Part shown: positions 1 through 9,038 of the stretch, one piece after another
Layout of the letters: each line of letters begins with the position of its first letter
How positions within the stretch are numbered: the stretch's first letter is position 1
NCBI RefSeq assembly: GCF_902859825.1
Contig: NZ_CADIKB010000009.1
Location: 124,001-188,000 of the forward strand
DNA length: 64,000 nucleotides
Direction: 5' to 3'
DNA from: Paraburkholderia phenoliruptrix
GTDB lineage: Bacteria > Pseudomonadota > Gammaproteobacteria > Burkholderiales > Burkholderiaceae
Made by a program: the position numbers and the translations under genes
The notes under the pieces: generated by a model
The model's input: only the letters and a program-made list of their open reading frames with translations
The model's database searches: none
Told to the model about the DNA's origin: nothing

Positions 1-501
1 CAGTTGCAGAATTTCCGCGAAGGGCGCCGGAAGTATCCGCCCATGAACTACCTCGTCACGTATCTCTCCGACGACTATCTGCATCAGATCGCCACGTATT
101 TCTCCAAGCAGCGTCCGCCTTATCCACCGCCCGCCAAGCCGACGGTTTCCTCTGCCACGCTCGCGCGCGGCCAGCAGATCGTGCTGAACGGCGACGCGTC
201 GAAGCAGATTCCGGCTTGCGCGGCCTGCCACGGCAAGAGCCTGACGGGTATGGAACCGGCCATCCCCGGTCTCGTGGGCCTGCACTCCGACTACATCAGC
301 GCGCAGCTCGGCGCATGGCGTTCGGGCACGCGCCACGCCATCGCACCTGATTGCATGCACACCATCGCCACGCGCCTCACGGACGAAGACGTGAACGCAG
401 TTGCTGCCTGGCTTTCCACGCAACAGGCTCCACAAAACCCCGTGCCGGCTCCGGCCCGCTCGATGAAGACTCCGCTTGCCTGCGGCAGCGAACCGCAATA
501 A
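1..501 (+). CDS. c-type cytochrome, C-terminal part (5' end outside window)
   Basis: The reading frame is open from the first base, so the N-terminus lies upstream of the window. The visible 166 codons hold the end of one cytochrome c domain, then a proline-rich linker, then a complete domain with one haem-binding CAACH motif about 76 residues in. A methionine in the TGMEP segment, about 6 residues after the motif, is not at the usual sixth-ligand distance, so the axial Met is not assigned. The protein is probably a periplasmic diheme electron carrier; the first haem motif is not visible. It lies 21 bases before a triheme cytochrome gene on the same strand, so the two are probably co-transcribed and serve one periplasmic dehydrogenase. 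The partner enzyme is not in the window. Confidence 0.85.
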   Translation, partial: QLQNFREGRRKYPPMNYLVTYLSDDYLHQIATYFSKQRPPYPPPAKPTVSSATLARGQQIVLNGDASKQIPACAACHGKSLTGMEPAIPGLVGLHSDYISAQLGAWRSGTRHAIAPDCMHTIATRLTDEDVNAVAAWLSTQQAPQNPVPAPARSMKTPLACGSEPQ

Positions 502-522
502 GGCACCGGGAGAGACACTCAA

Positions 523-1821
523 ATGAAACGCAAGTCTTTGTTCGCCCTCTCGGCAGTGGTCGTCGTCGCGGCTGCTGCACTCGTCCCCGTCCTGTGGTCG
601 GGCGGCGACAATCTGCACAACGGTACGGCCGTGGCCGCCACGCCCGCCGACCAGGCTGCGCTCGTGAAGAAGGGCGAGTACCTCGCCCGCGCCGGCGACT
701 GTATCGCCTGCCACACGGTCCGCGGCGGCAAACAGTTCGCTGGCGGCCTGCCCATGGCCACGCCGTTCGGCACGATGTTCACGCCGAACATCACGCCAGA
801 CGACCAGTACGGTATCGGCAAGTGGACGCAGGACGACTTCTACCGCGCCATGCACACCGGCCGTTCGAAGGACGGCAGCCTGCTCTACCCGGGCTTCCCG
901 TTCACGAGCTACACGAAGGTCACGCGCGCCGACTCGGACGCGATCTACGCGTACCTGCGCTCCATCCCGCCGGTTGCCGTGCCGAGCCGTCCGCACGAAC
1001 TCAAGTTCCCGTTCAACCAGCGCAACATGCTGATCGGCTGGCGTACGCTCTTCTTCCGTGAAGGCGAATACAAGCCGGACCCGACCAAGTCGGTCGAGTG
1101 GAACCGCGGCGCGTATCTGATCGAAGGCCTCGGCCATTGCGGCATGTGCCATACGTCGATCAACGCAATGGGCGGTCCGGTCAGCTCGGCGGCCTTCGCG
1201 GGCGGCCTGATTCCGCTGCAGAACTGGTACGCGCCGTCGCTCACGTCGAATAAGGAAGCGGGTCTCGGCGACTGGGAAACGAAGGACATCGCCGATCTGC
1301 TGAAGACCGGCGTGTCGAACCGCGGCGCGGTGTTCGGCCCGATGGCGGAAGTGGTCCACAACAGCCTGCAGTACATGAGCGATGCGGACATCAACGCCAT
1401 GGCCACGTACCTGAAGACGATTCCGCAGAAGAGCGAGGCACCGGAGCCCATGCAGCTCGAAACGTCCGAAAAGTTCGGCGGCGAACTGTTGAAGCAAGGT
1501 CAGAAGATTTACGCTGACAACTGCGCGAAGTGCCACGCGGACAACGGCCTCGGCATGCCGCCGGCCTTCCCGCCGCTCGCGAACAACCAGTCGATCCAGA
1601 TGCCGTCGGCGGTCAACCCGATCCGCATGGTGCTGAACGGCGGTTACCCGCCGAGCACGGACGCGAATCCGCACCCGTACGGCATGCCCCCGTTCGCGCA
1701 GTCGCTGTCCAACCAGGAAGTGGCCGCCGTCGTGACGTACATCCGTATGTCGTGGGGCAACCACGGCACGGCTGTGTCGCCGCAGCAAGTGTCCGATCTG
1801 CGCTCGGCGCCGCTCGACTAA
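523..1821 (+). CDS. triheme cytochrome c subunit of a periplasmic dehydrogenase
   Basis: A 432-residue protein with an N-terminal hydrophobic signal segment (residues about 5-25) and three CXXCH haem motifs: CIACH at 60-64, CGMCH at 206-210 and CAKCH at 334-338. Three cytochrome c domains in this size match the cytochrome subunit of membrane-bound alcohol, gluconate or sorbitol dehydrogenases, which passes electrons from a periplasmic dehydrogenase to ubiquinone. The start ATG follows a GGGAGA ribosome site. It sits directly after another cytochrome c gene and before a terminator-like hairpin, so it ends that operon. The substrate cannot be told from this subunit. Gluconate oxidation is possible, but the gluconate genes of this window lie over 50 kb away. 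Confidence 0.85.
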   Translation: MKRKSLFALSAVVVVAAAALVPVLWSGGDNLHNGTAVAATPADQAALVKKGEYLARAGDCIACHTVRGGKQFAGGLPMATPFGTMFTPNITPDDQYGIGKWTQDDFYRAMHTGRSKDGSLLYPGFPFTSYTKVTRADSDAIYAYLRSIPPVAVPSRPHELKFPFNQRNMLIGWRTLFFREGEYKPDPTKSVEWNRGAYLIEGLGHCGMCHTSINAMGGPVSSAAFAGGLIPLQNWYAPSLTSNKEAGLGDWETKDIADLLKTGVSNRGAVFGPMAEVVHNSLQYMSDADINAMATYLKTIPQKSEAPEPMQLETSEKFGGELLKQGQKIYADNCAKCHADNGLGMPPAFPPLANNQSIQMPSAVNPIRMVLNGGYPPSTDANPHPYGMPPFAQSLSNQEVAAVVTYIRMSWGNHGTAVSPQQVSDLRSAPLD

Positions 1822-1840
1822 GCAGCGTTCGTTGCACCCG

Positions 1841-1880
1841 GGGCGCGGCCTGCGACTTTCGCGGCCGCGCCCTTCGTTTT
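1841..1880 (+). terminator. intrinsic terminator after cytochrome operon
   Basis: A 10-bp GC-rich inverted repeat (1841-1850 with 1863-1872) encloses a 12-base loop and is followed by TTCGTTTT. It lies 20 bases after the triheme cytochrome stop codon. Confidence 0.6.
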
Positions 1881-2004
1881 TAAGGACCGCATTTGACAAT
1901 CGCGCTTTTCGGTACCGCGTCTGAAGTCCCGGTATCATGCAGCAACTGACGGCGCCACGCGTGGCGCAGCAATTGCTTGATAAAGCGGTGTAGGAGGAAA
2001 GACC

Positions 2005-2625
2005 GTGCATGTCGGTGAGCGTTTGAACAGCATTACCCACCTCGTCGGCGCCGTGCTGTCGGTGGCGGGGCTGGCTACGCTCGTGACGATGGGTGCGGTC
2101 GAGGGCGACGCGTACAAGGTAGTCAGCTTCAGCGTGTACGGTGCGATGCTGTTCGTGCTGTATGCTATTTCAACGCTCTACCACAGCGTGCGCGACCCAC
2201 GCGTGAAAGCAGTGCTGCAGAAATGCGACCATTCGGCCATCTATCTGCTGATTGCCGGCAGCTATACTCCGTTCACGCTTGTCACGCTGCGCGGGCCGTG
2301 GGGCTGGTCGCTCTTCGGCGTGAGCTGGGGGCTTGCCGCTCTCGGCATCGTGCAGGAACTCACGCTCGGGCGGCGCACCCGCAGCGTTTCGATGGTGCTG
2401 TATGTCCTGATGGGATGGCTCGCGCTCGTAGCCGTCCGTCCGCTGCTGGAGGCATTGCCGGCCGCGGGCACTGCCTGGCTCGTGGCCGGCGGGGTCATCT
2501 ACAGCGCCGGTATCTACTTCTTCATCAACGACGAGCGCATCCGGCACGGGCATGGTATCTGGCACCTGTTCGTACTGGCGGGCAGTCTGTGTCAATTCGT
2601 CAGCGTCGCGCGCTATGTCGCGTGA
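2005..2625 (+). CDS. trhA: TrhA/hemolysin III family membrane protein
   Basis: A 206-residue protein with about seven hydrophobic segments. The family signature is clear: an early histidine in the ERLNSITHLVGA segment, an internal STLYHS segment, and a C-terminal HGHGIWHLFVLAG segment. These conserved His residues resemble the zinc-binding set of the PAQR/hemolysin III superfamily. Bacterial TrhA proteins act in the inner membrane and have been linked to membrane fluidity or energy metabolism; the old haemolysin name is not a reliable guide to function. The start is GTG, chosen because AGGAGG lies 6 bases upstream and no ATG fits. The gene stands alone between a terminator and the rhlE leader. 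Confidence 0.88.
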   Translation: MHVGERLNSITHLVGAVLSVAGLATLVTMGAVEGDAYKVVSFSVYGAMLFVLYAISTLYHSVRDPRVKAVLQKCDHSAIYLLIAGSYTPFTLVTLRGPWGWSLFGVSWGLAALGIVQELTLGRRTRSVSMVLYVLMGWLALVAVRPLLEALPAAGTAWLVAGGVIYSAGIYFFINDERIRHGHGIWHLFVLAGSLCQFVSVARYVA

Positions 2626-2777
2626 CGTCCACGGCGGCGAAATGCAACTTAAGGCCAGTCAACGTGTCTGCATAGCGCGTTGAAGCATTCGGCACGCACC
2701 TCGAGCGTGCCGCCGATTTCCCTGCGAACGGAACTGGGCTTCGGCCTCGCTCTGGCTTACGCCAAGCGGCGCATTTG

Positions 2778-2795
2778 TGCGGCATGCATGCCGCA
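2778..2795. repeat. 18-bp perfect palindrome in the rhlE leader
   Basis: TGCGGCATGCATGCCGCA reads the same on both strands. It lies 56 bases before the rhlE start, inside the 225-base gap after trhA. It could be an operator or an RNA stem in the helicase leader. No function is shown by the sequence. Confidence 0.6.
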
Positions 2796-2850
2796 TGTGC
2801 CCGGCGGGCCTTCATGTGCCGTTCGCGAAACTGCATTGCAAAGAGTATTT

Positions 2851-4431
2851 ATGTCTTTTGATTCCCTCGGCTTGTCCGAACCGTTGGTCCGCGCTGTACA
2901 CGAACTCGGCTATACCACTCCGACTCCCATCCAGACACAGGCCATTCCGGCCGTGCTCAACGGCGGCGACCTGCTGGCCGGCGCACAGACGGGCACCGGC
3001 AAGACGGCTGGCTTCACGCTGCCCATCCTGCAGCGTCTTCATTCGATGCCGCCGCTCGCCGCGGCCTCGGGCAAGCGCGCCGTGCGCGCGCTGATTCTCA
3101 CGCCTACACGCGAACTGGCCGCGCAGGTCGAAGAAAGCGTGCGCGCCTACGGCAAATATCTGAAGCTGAAGTCGACGGTGATGTTCGGCGGCGTCGGCAT
3201 CAATCCGCAAATCGGCGCATTGAAGAGCGGTGTGGATATCGTCGTGGCAACGCCTGGCCGTTTGCTCGACCACATGCAGCAGAAGACCATCGACCTGTCG
3301 CATCTCGAGATCCTCGTGCTCGACGAGGCGGACCGCATGCTCGACATGGGCTTCATCCACGATATCAAGCGCGTGCTGGCCAAGCTGCCGCCGAAGCGGC
3401 AGAACCTGCTGTTCTCGGCCACCTTCTCCGACGAGATCAAGGCGCTCGCCGACAACCTGCTCGACTCGCCCGCGCTCATCGAAGTCGCGCGCCGCAATAC
3501 GACCGCCGAAACCGTCGCGCAAAAAATCCACCCGGTGGATCGCGACAAGAAGCGCGAGCTGCTCACGCATCTCATCAAGCAGCACAACTGGTTTCAGGTG
3601 CTGGTGTTCACGCGCACCAAGCACGGCGCGAATCGCCTTGCCGAACAGCTGACGAAGGACGGCATCAGCGCGCTCGCCATTCACGGCAACAAGAGCCAGT
3701 CGGCGCGTACCCGCGCATTGGCCGAGTTCAAGGACGGCACGCTGCAGGTGCTGGTCGCCACCGACATCGCCGCGCGCGGCATCGACATCGACCAGTTGCC
3801 GCACGTCGTCAACTTCGATCTGCCGAACGTGCCTGAGGACTACGTGCACCGCATCGGCCGTACGGGTCGCGCCGGCGCGACGGGCGAAGCGGTGTCACTC
3901 GTGTGTGTCGACGAATTGCAGTTGCTGAAGGACATCGAGAAGCTCATCAAGCGCCCGGTGCCGCAGGAAGTGATCGCCGGCTTCGAGCCGGACCCGACGG
4001 CAAAGCCGGAGCCGATCCTGCGCCGCGGTCAGGGCGGCGGCGGACGTTCGCCGCGTCAGGGCCAGGGCCAAGCAGCACCGAAGGGCGGCAACGGCGGTGC
4101 GGCAAGAGGGGCCAGAGGGTCGAGCCAAGGCGCGAATCAAGGCACGGCGCAGCGCTCGGGGCAGCGTCCCACGAACGGCCAGCAACAGCCCAAGCCGCAA
4201 GCCGCAAAACCGCAAGGCGCGAAGCCCGGCGGCAACGGCGGACAACCGCGCCGTGACGGCCAGCGTCACGACGACCGTCCGCGCGCCATCGCGCACGAAG
4301 GCGGCGTGGCGCATGCACCGCGCAAGCCGCAAGGCAGCAATCCGGGCGCGCTGCTGGGTGGCGCCGCCAAGCCGCGTACGGACGCGCCGCGCGGCGCTCA
4401 TCCGGCGCGCAGCGGGCAGCGCGGGCGCTAA
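2851..4431 (+). CDS. rhlE: DEAD-box ATP-dependent RNA helicase, RhlE type
   Basis: A 526-residue protein. The Q motif ([11 protein letters not shown]) is near residue 25, Walker A AQTGTGKT at 45-52, the DEAD box at 158-161, SAT just beyond, and HRIGRTGR at 333-340. All catalytic motifs of a complete superfamily 2 helicase are intact. Residues from about 380 to the end form a long basic tail rich in Gly, Gln, Pro, Ala and Arg, as in RhlE-type helicases, and probably bind RNA non-specifically. The family remodels RNA in ribosome assembly and mRNA decay. The frame stays open upstream to 2680, but the ATG at 2851 starts the conserved domain (MSFDSLGL), so I chose it. Confidence 0.93.
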   Translation: MSFDSLGLSEPLVRAVHELGYTTPTPIQTQAIPAVLNGGDLLAGAQTGTGKTAGFTLPILQRLHSMPPLAAASGKRAVRALILTPTRELAAQVEESVRAYGKYLKLKSTVMFGGVGINPQIGALKSGVDIVVATPGRLLDHMQQKTIDLSHLEILVLDEADRMLDMGFIHDIKRVLAKLPPKRQNLLFSATFSDEIKALADNLLDSPALIEVARRNTTAETVAQKIHPVDRDKKRELLTHLIKQHNWFQVLVFTRTKHGANRLAEQLTKDGISALAIHGNKSQSARTRALAEFKDGTLQVLVATDIAARGIDIDQLPHVVNFDLPNVPEDYVHRIGRTGRAGATGEAVSLVCVDELQLLKDIEKLIKRPVPQEVIAGFEPDPTAKPEPILRRGQGGGGRSPRQGQGQAAPKGGNGGAARGARGSSQGANQGTAQRSGQRPTNGQQQPKPQAAKPQGAKPGGNGGQPRRDGQRHDDRPRAIAHEGGVAHAPRKPQGSNPGALLGGAAKPRTDAPRGAHPARSGQRGR

Positions 4432-4479
4432 GACGTGAGTTGACGCTGGCGGCTCGCGGCTCCCGCTGCGAGCCCCATC

Positions 4480-4998
4480 TCACGCACGCGCCGCCGCGCG
4501 CTTCACCTGCTCGATCTGCCGTTCCCACCGGTCGAGCGCCTGCGCTTTCCCGCCCTCAAGCTCGAACGTAATGCCGCTCGTCAGGCGCGCATAACGGACG
4601 CTTTGCGATTCCGCCGATTCGATCGAACAGTTCATATAGACGAGACCGCTGTCGTCGCCCTCGGCGGCCGGCAGCGGCGCGGCGAGCAACTGCACCTGAT
4701 AGAACTTCTCTTCGAACACGAAGGTGAGCGCCGCGCGCCCGCTCTGTGCGATCGCGCGCGCCGCCCGCGCCTGCGGCCACAGCGCGATGCACAGCGTGCG
4801 CGAATCGGGCGCATATAACTCGCCGATGCCAAGCAGCGACGTGCGAATGTGCTGATTGGCGTCGACGGTCAGCAACGAGGCCGTGAAGCCCGTCTTGGTC
4901 GCGAGCGACGAGCCGTCGAACAGCGCGCGAACCGCATCGGGCCATTCGTCGAATACCGTCTGATCGAGCGGGCGTTGCGGCAGTGAGGAGTCGCTCAT
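4480..4998 (-). CDS. pyridoxamine 5'-phosphate oxidase-like (FMN split-barrel) protein
   Basis: A 172-residue soluble protein starting at MSDSSLPQ. The middle part (ASLLTVDANQHIRTSLLG, later ALTFVFEEKFYQVQL) resembles the FMN-binding split barrel of the PNPOx-like superfamily, where a core of beta strands binds flavin or haem. No catalytic residues can be assigned, so this is a fold-level guess. The C-terminal 35 residues look helical. It converges on rhlE with a 48-base gap. The open frame continues upstream of 4998, but that part has no coding character. It may be co-transcribed with the ferritin-like gene upstream, although a hairpin lies between them. Confidence 0.6.
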   Translation of the reverse strand: MSDSSLPQRPLDQTVFDEWPDAVRALFDGSSLATKTGFTASLLTVDANQHIRTSLLGIGELYAPDSRTLCIALWPQARAARAIAQSGRAALTFVFEEKFYQVQLLAAPLPAAEGDDSGLVYMNCSIESAESQSVRYARLTSGITFELEGGKAQALDRWERQIEQVKRAAARA

Positions 4999-5047
4999 CG
5001 CAGATGTCCGGTGAAAGGGTAAGGCCTTCATCATGCCTCGAAAAGCA

Positions 5048-5072
5048 GATGGCCCGCATCGCGCGGGCCATC
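5048..5072 (-). terminator. hairpin after ferritin-like gene
   Basis: A 10-bp perfect inverted repeat (5048-5057 with 5063-5072) has a 5-base loop. On the minus strand it is followed by CTGCTTTT. It lies just after the stop of the ferritin-like gene and 49 bases before the next minus-strand start, so it could end or attenuate transcription. Confidence 0.5.
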
Positions 5073-5096
5073 GCTGCACGCCGGCGCTCTACCGCT

Positions 5097-5924
5097 TCAC
5101 CGGAAAAACACGTGCTGCGTGATTTTCGCGAGCGGATAATGCACGCCCGGTTGAATCTTCGCGGGCAGATCGAGCGGCTTGAGCAGCATCTTCACGCACA
5201 TGTCCGCCGACAGGTTGCGCCTCACCAGCGCATTGATGCGCGCGGCGCGCTCGCGGTTATACGCCTGATCGCGCACGCGCTCCGGATAGCGAATGGCGAA
5301 GACATGCCGCAACGCGATTTCTGAATCTTCGTTCTTGATTTCCATTACGCGGCGCATGAGCGCGCCAAGCACCGCAAGCCGGCCATTTCCCTCGATCTTG
5401 TTGTACTTTTTGAAGTACTTGAAAAAGTGCTTGTAATGGCGGACTTCGTCGGTCCGAATGTTGTCCGTAATCTCTTTGAGCACGGGTTCGTCCGAACACT
5501 CGCCAATCGCACGATACAACGTGGCCGTGCCGGTTTCGACAACGCAGCGCGCGACCATTTCCAGCGCACGCGTCTTTTCGAAATCTTCCACGGAACAGGT
5601 CAGCGAATACTCGTCCATGAAATTGCGAAACGCCGTGTCCCAATCGTACTCGGGCCAGACGTACGCGATATACGTCTTGAGCGCGCGGCCGTGCTGCATT
5701 TCCTCGGGCTCCCACTCGTGGTTGAGCCACGCGGAAACTTCCGGATCGTCGTCGAAGAACTGACTGAGATTACTGGTGTAAAGGTCGGTGCCGCTTTCAA
5801 TAAACGAAGCGGCGCACAGCAGCAACAACAGGTCTTCGTTTGCGACGGCCTTCTGGCGGTCAATGCGCGTGAGGTCGATGTCCTCGATTCGCCAGGGCAT
5901 GACATGGTTCAGCTCTGTGTGCAT
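5097..5924 (-). CDS. ferritin-like diiron domain protein
   Basis: A 275-residue, mostly helical protein. A full set of diiron ligands can be placed: Glu43, Glu75 and His78 (EEMQH), Glu130, Glu160 and His163 (DEVRH). This two-ExxH pattern is that of ferritin-like four-helix bundles, which bind or oxidise iron or carry out O2-dependent chemistry. The substrate is unknown. No signal peptide or membrane segment is seen. The chosen start (MHTELNHV) has GGAG about 12 bases upstream; an in-frame ATG at 5963 would add 13 residues but has a poorer ribosome site. It is followed by a hairpin and the PNPOx-like gene. Confidence 0.75.
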   Translation of the reverse strand: MHTELNHVMPWRIEDIDLTRIDRQKAVANEDLLLLLCAASFIESGTDLYTSNLSQFFDDDPEVSAWLNHEWEPEEMQHGRALKTYIAYVWPEYDWDTAFRNFMDEYSLTCSVEDFEKTRALEMVARCVVETGTATLYRAIGECSDEPVLKEITDNIRTDEVRHYKHFFKYFKKYNKIEGNGRLAVLGALMRRVMEIKNEDSEIALRHVFAIRYPERVRDQAYNRERAARINALVRRNLSADMCVKMLLKPLDLPAKIQPGVHYPLAKITQHVFFR

Positions 5925-5963
5925 CGTGTCTTGCTCCGAAAGCTGTATCGACTCGTGGAGCAT

Positions 5964-6317
5964 GCTCGCAACCGCTGCTATCGCGCTGCCTTGCGTTGCG
6001 GTTCGCCGTGTCGGATACAGCGCCGTGAATTAGAGTTAACCCCTTGTGTCTGCATCTTAGCCTCTGTTTCGCAACTCTGCAGACAACCCAGCACAGACCA
6101 TGCCGATTGGCCGCAGTTCCAATTCCACGATAGACGAAAGTTTCGGTGACGCAAGCGCGAGTGCGACGCGCAACAAAAAGCCAGTTCGACGAGCCGGCTG
6201 TGCTTCGCGAAATGCGACGAGGCGCGCTTCACGCATGAGGGGCGCGCGGAGCACCGGAGACGCTCCAGCACACACCGCGCTGAATCGCCGCGAAGCACGC
6301 TTAGCCGCGTAAGACGT
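5964..6317. other. 354-base intergenic region, no gene recognised
   Basis: This lies between two minus-strand genes. A 70-codon plus-strand frame (6100-6312) is very Arg/Ala/Ser-rich and has no ribosome site, so I do not call it. The region should contain the promoter of the ferritin-like gene, but I could not assign a convincing -35/-10 pair. No hairpin with a T-run was found. Confidence 0.5.
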
Positions 6318-7955
6318 TCAGAAGCCGGCCGCCAGACCATCGCGGCGGCTGTCGCTCGCGGCCACATAACCGCGGTCCGGATCGTTGCGATCAAGCTTCC
6401 AGATGTACTGGCCCGAACCGAAATCCATGTAAGGATCGTCGACGGACTTGATCGTGTGGCCGAGCTTCTGCAGCGCTTCTGCCGTCCGTGCGTCGAGCGT
6501 CGATTCGATGTCGATCGTAAAGTCGCGATTGACCTTCCAGCGCGGCGCGTCGCACGCGGCCTGCGGCTGCTGCCCGTAGTCGAGCATGCGCACGATAGAT
6601 TGCAGATGCCCCTGCGGCTGCATGTCGCCGCCCATCACGCCGAAGCTCATCACCGCCTCCTGCTGGCCGTCCACCTGCTGCGTGAGGAACGCGGGGATGA
6701 TGGTATGGAACGGCCGCTTGCCGCCTTCCACCACATTCGGCGATGCCGGATCCATCGAAAAACCGCAGCCGCGGTTCTGCATCGAGATGCCCGTGTCCGG
6801 CACCACGATGCCCGAGCCAAAGCCCATATAGTTGGACTGAATAAAACTGACCATCATGCCGCGCTCGTCCGCGACCGACATATAGATCGTGCCGCCCGCC
6901 TTCGGCATGCCGAAATCGAATTGTGTGGCGCGCTTGGGGTCGATCAGCCTCGCGCGCGACGCGAGGTAGGCGGGGTCGAGCATCTGCTCGGGCGTGACTT
7001 CCATGGAACGCGGATCGGCCACGTAGCGGTAGACGTCGGCGAACGCGAGCTTCATCGCCTCGATCTGCAGGTGCTGCGACTCGACGTTGTCGACCGTCAG
7101 CTCCTTCACGTCGAATTGTTCGAGGATGCCGAGCGCAATCAACGCGGCAATGCCCTGCCCGTTCGGCGGAATCTCATGCACGGTGTAGCCGCGATAGTCC
7201 TTGCCGATCGGCTCGACCCAGTCCGCGCGATAGTTGCGCAGGTCGTCCGCCGTCAGCGCGCCGCCGCATTCGCGCGAAAAGGCCGCGATTCGCTCGGCGA
7301 TCTCGCCTTCGTAGTAGGCGCGCGGGCCTTGCTCGGCGAGCTTGCGCAACGTCTTCGCGTGGCCGGGAAAGCGCACGAGTTCGCTCACTTGCGGCGCCCG
7401 TCCGCGCGGCATGAAGGTCGGCGCGAAGCCCGGCTGGTCCTTCAGTTCCGGCACCGCCGCCGCCCATTTGTGCGCGACGATGCTGGCCACCGCATGGCCG
7501 CGCTCCGCGATCTCGATGGCGGGCTCCATCAGATCGGCAAACGGCAGCGCGCCGAACTTCTGATGCAGCGCTTCCCAACCGGCGATGACGCCGGGCACCG
7601 TCACCGCATCCCAACCGCGCTTGGGCTGAATCGCGAGGCCCGCCTCCTCGCCGTACTTGCGCCTGAAGTAGTCGACGCTCCACGCCTGCGGCGCCACGCC
7701 CGACGCGTTGAGGCCATGCAGCTTGCGGCCGTCCCACACCAGTGCAAACGCGTCGCCGCCGAGGCCGCACGAAACCGGCTCGACAACCGAGATTGCGGCC
7801 GCCGCGGCGATGGCCGCGTCGACGGCGTTACCGCCTTTCCACAACATGCGCAGCCCCGCCTGAGCGGCAAGCGGATGGGACGTTGAGACGATGTTGCGCG
7901 CGAATACAGGCAGGCGCGGCGTCGGGTAAGGGTTCTGCCAGTTAAAGCCAGTCAT
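6318..7955 (-). CDS. ggt: gamma-glutamyltransferase family protein
   Basis: A 545-residue protein homologous over its length to gamma-glutamyltranspeptidase, which cleaves or transfers the gamma-glutamyl group of glutathione. The AGGTIYMSVAD segment supplies the candidate catalytic Thr (about residue 356), which becomes the N-terminus of the small subunit after self-cleavage. Downstream GFGSG and the GGDMQPQGHLQ region fit the family. The start at MTGFNWQNP gives no signal peptide, unlike the periplasmic E. coli enzyme, so this copy is probably cytoplasmic. The upstream in-frame extension to 8078 includes a hydrophobic patch but starts without a good ribosome site. It is divergent from glpR across about 300 bases. 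Confidence 0.88.
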   Translation of the reverse strand: MTGFNWQNPYPTPRLPVFARNIVSTSHPLAAQAGLRMLWKGGNAVDAAIAAAAAISVVEPVSCGLGGDAFALVWDGRKLHGLNASGVAPQAWSVDYFRRKYGEEAGLAIQPKRGWDAVTVPGVIAGWEALHQKFGALPFADLMEPAIEIAERGHAVASIVAHKWAAAVPELKDQPGFAPTFMPRGRAPQVSELVRFPGHAKTLRKLAEQGPRAYYEGEIAERIAAFSRECGGALTADDLRNYRADWVEPIGKDYRGYTVHEIPPNGQGIAALIALGILEQFDVKELTVDNVESQHLQIEAMKLAFADVYRYVADPRSMEVTPEQMLDPAYLASRARLIDPKRATQFDFGMPKAGGTIYMSVADERGMMVSFIQSNYMGFGSGIVVPDTGISMQNRGCGFSMDPASPNVVEGGKRPFHTIIPAFLTQQVDGQQEAVMSFGVMGGDMQPQGHLQSIVRMLDYGQQPQAACDAPRWKVNRDFTIDIESTLDARTAEALQKLGHTIKSVDDPYMDFGSGQYIWKLDRNDPDRGYVAASDSRRDGLAAGF

Positions 7956-8258
7956 GTCGAACACTCTCGCAAGCACGGGTCGGGCGACGCACGCCGCCGG
8001 ACACAATAGAAAGATGAAGCACGGACGGAACCGAAAATCGTCGATTGCATCGCGATCCGGTCCAAAAAACAAATTCATTTATCGCATGGATCAATGCGCT
8101 CGTAGCCTGAATGCAGGTGAACCGGCCCCCGCAGTCTTATGGATGTCGCATGAGTTGCCGGACGGCTCTCGCGATGGTCTTACAATACACGCACTCGTTC
8201 CCGCTCCTGGCCGCCCGCTCGCGGGCAGGCGCCGATAACAACCCCACGACCCGAGACC
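7956..8258. promoter_or_regulatory. divergent ggt/glpR intergenic region
   Basis: About 300 bases carry the start regions of ggt (leftward) and glpR (rightward). A TACAAT at 8181-8186, about 70 bases before glpR, is a candidate -10 box, but the best -35 (TTGCCG at 8155) is too far away. No GTTC-N6-GAAC site like those near glpD and glpF was found here. Confidence 0.35.
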
Positions 8259-9038
8259 ATGACCCGAGACCCCCGCCTCACGCTGAACGCCCGGCAACAG
8301 GAATTGCTGGAGTGGGTGCAACGCGACGGCTTCGTGACCGTGGACGATCTCGCCGCGCACTTCGACGTGACGCCGCAGACGATTCGCCGCGACGTCAACT
8401 GGCTCGCCGACATGAACCTGCTGCGCCGCTACCACGGCGGGGCGAGCCTGCCGACCAGTTCCGAAAACGTCTCATACACCGCGCGCCAGCGCATGTTCCA
8501 CGACGAAAAGCGGCGCATCGCAGCGCTAGTGGCCACTCACATTCCCGATCAGGCTTCGCTCTTCATCAATCTGGGCACCACCACTGAAGAAGTCGCGCGC
8601 GCACTCAACCGGCACCGCGGCTTGCGTGTCATCACCAACAATCTGAACGTCGCCAGCATGATGAGCGGCTATCCCGACTGCGAAGTGCTCGTCACCGGCG
8701 GAATCGTGCGGCCGTGGGACAAAGGCATTGTCGGCGAACTCGCGATCGACTTCATCCGCCAGTTCAAGGTGGACTTTGCGATTATCGGCACCTCCAGCAT
8801 CGAGACCGACGGCACGCTGCGCGATTTCGATACCCGTGAGGTGCGCGTGGCCGAAGCCATCATCCAGCATGCGCGCACCGTTTTTCTCGCCGCCGACAGC
8901 TCCAAATTCGGCCGCCCGGCGCTCGTTCGCCAGGGCCATCTCGATCAGATCGACGCGCTTTTCACCGACGCCGCGCCGCCCGCCGATATGGCCGAAACGC
9001 TCAGTGCCGCCAATTGCCAGGTCTACGTGGCCGCCTGA
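8259..9038 (+). CDS. glpR: DeoR-family glycerol-3-phosphate regulon repressor
   Basis: A 259-residue regulator. The N-terminal winged helix-turn-helix (about residues 10-60, with VTVDDLAAHFDVTPQTIRRDVNWL) is typical of DeoR proteins. The C-terminal sugar-phosphate sensor domain has the family motifs INLGTTTEEVA, NNLNVA, TGGIVR and AADSSKFG. The length fits GlpR, which is released from DNA by glycerol 3-phosphate. Assignment to GlpR rests on the downstream glpD, glpK and glpF genes and on GTTC-N6-GAAC sites in front of glpD and glpF. It starts at ATG after CCCGAGACC, a weak ribosome site. It is separated from glpD by two small genes. Confidence 0.9.
   Translation: MTRDPRLTLNARQQELLEWVQRDGFVTVDDLAAHFDVTPQTIRRDVNWLADMNLLRRYHGGASLPTSSENVSYTARQRMFHDEKRRIAALVATHIPDQASLFINLGTTTEEVARALNRHRGLRVITNNLNVASMMSGYPDCEVLVTGGIVRPWDKGIVGELAIDFIRQFKVDFAIIGTSSIETDGTLRDFDTREVRVAEAIIQHARTVFLAADSSKFGRPALVRQGHLDQIDALFTDAAPPADMAETLSAANCQVYVAA

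Noticed and set aside
1893..1938. TTGACA at 1893-1898 with TATCAT at 1933-1938 as a trhA promoter
   Set aside because: The spacing is 34 bases, too long for one promoter. Neither element has a proper partner.
6100..6312. 70-codon frame in the gap before ggt
   Set aside because: Arg/Ala/Ser-rich, no ribosome site and no recognisable similarity.
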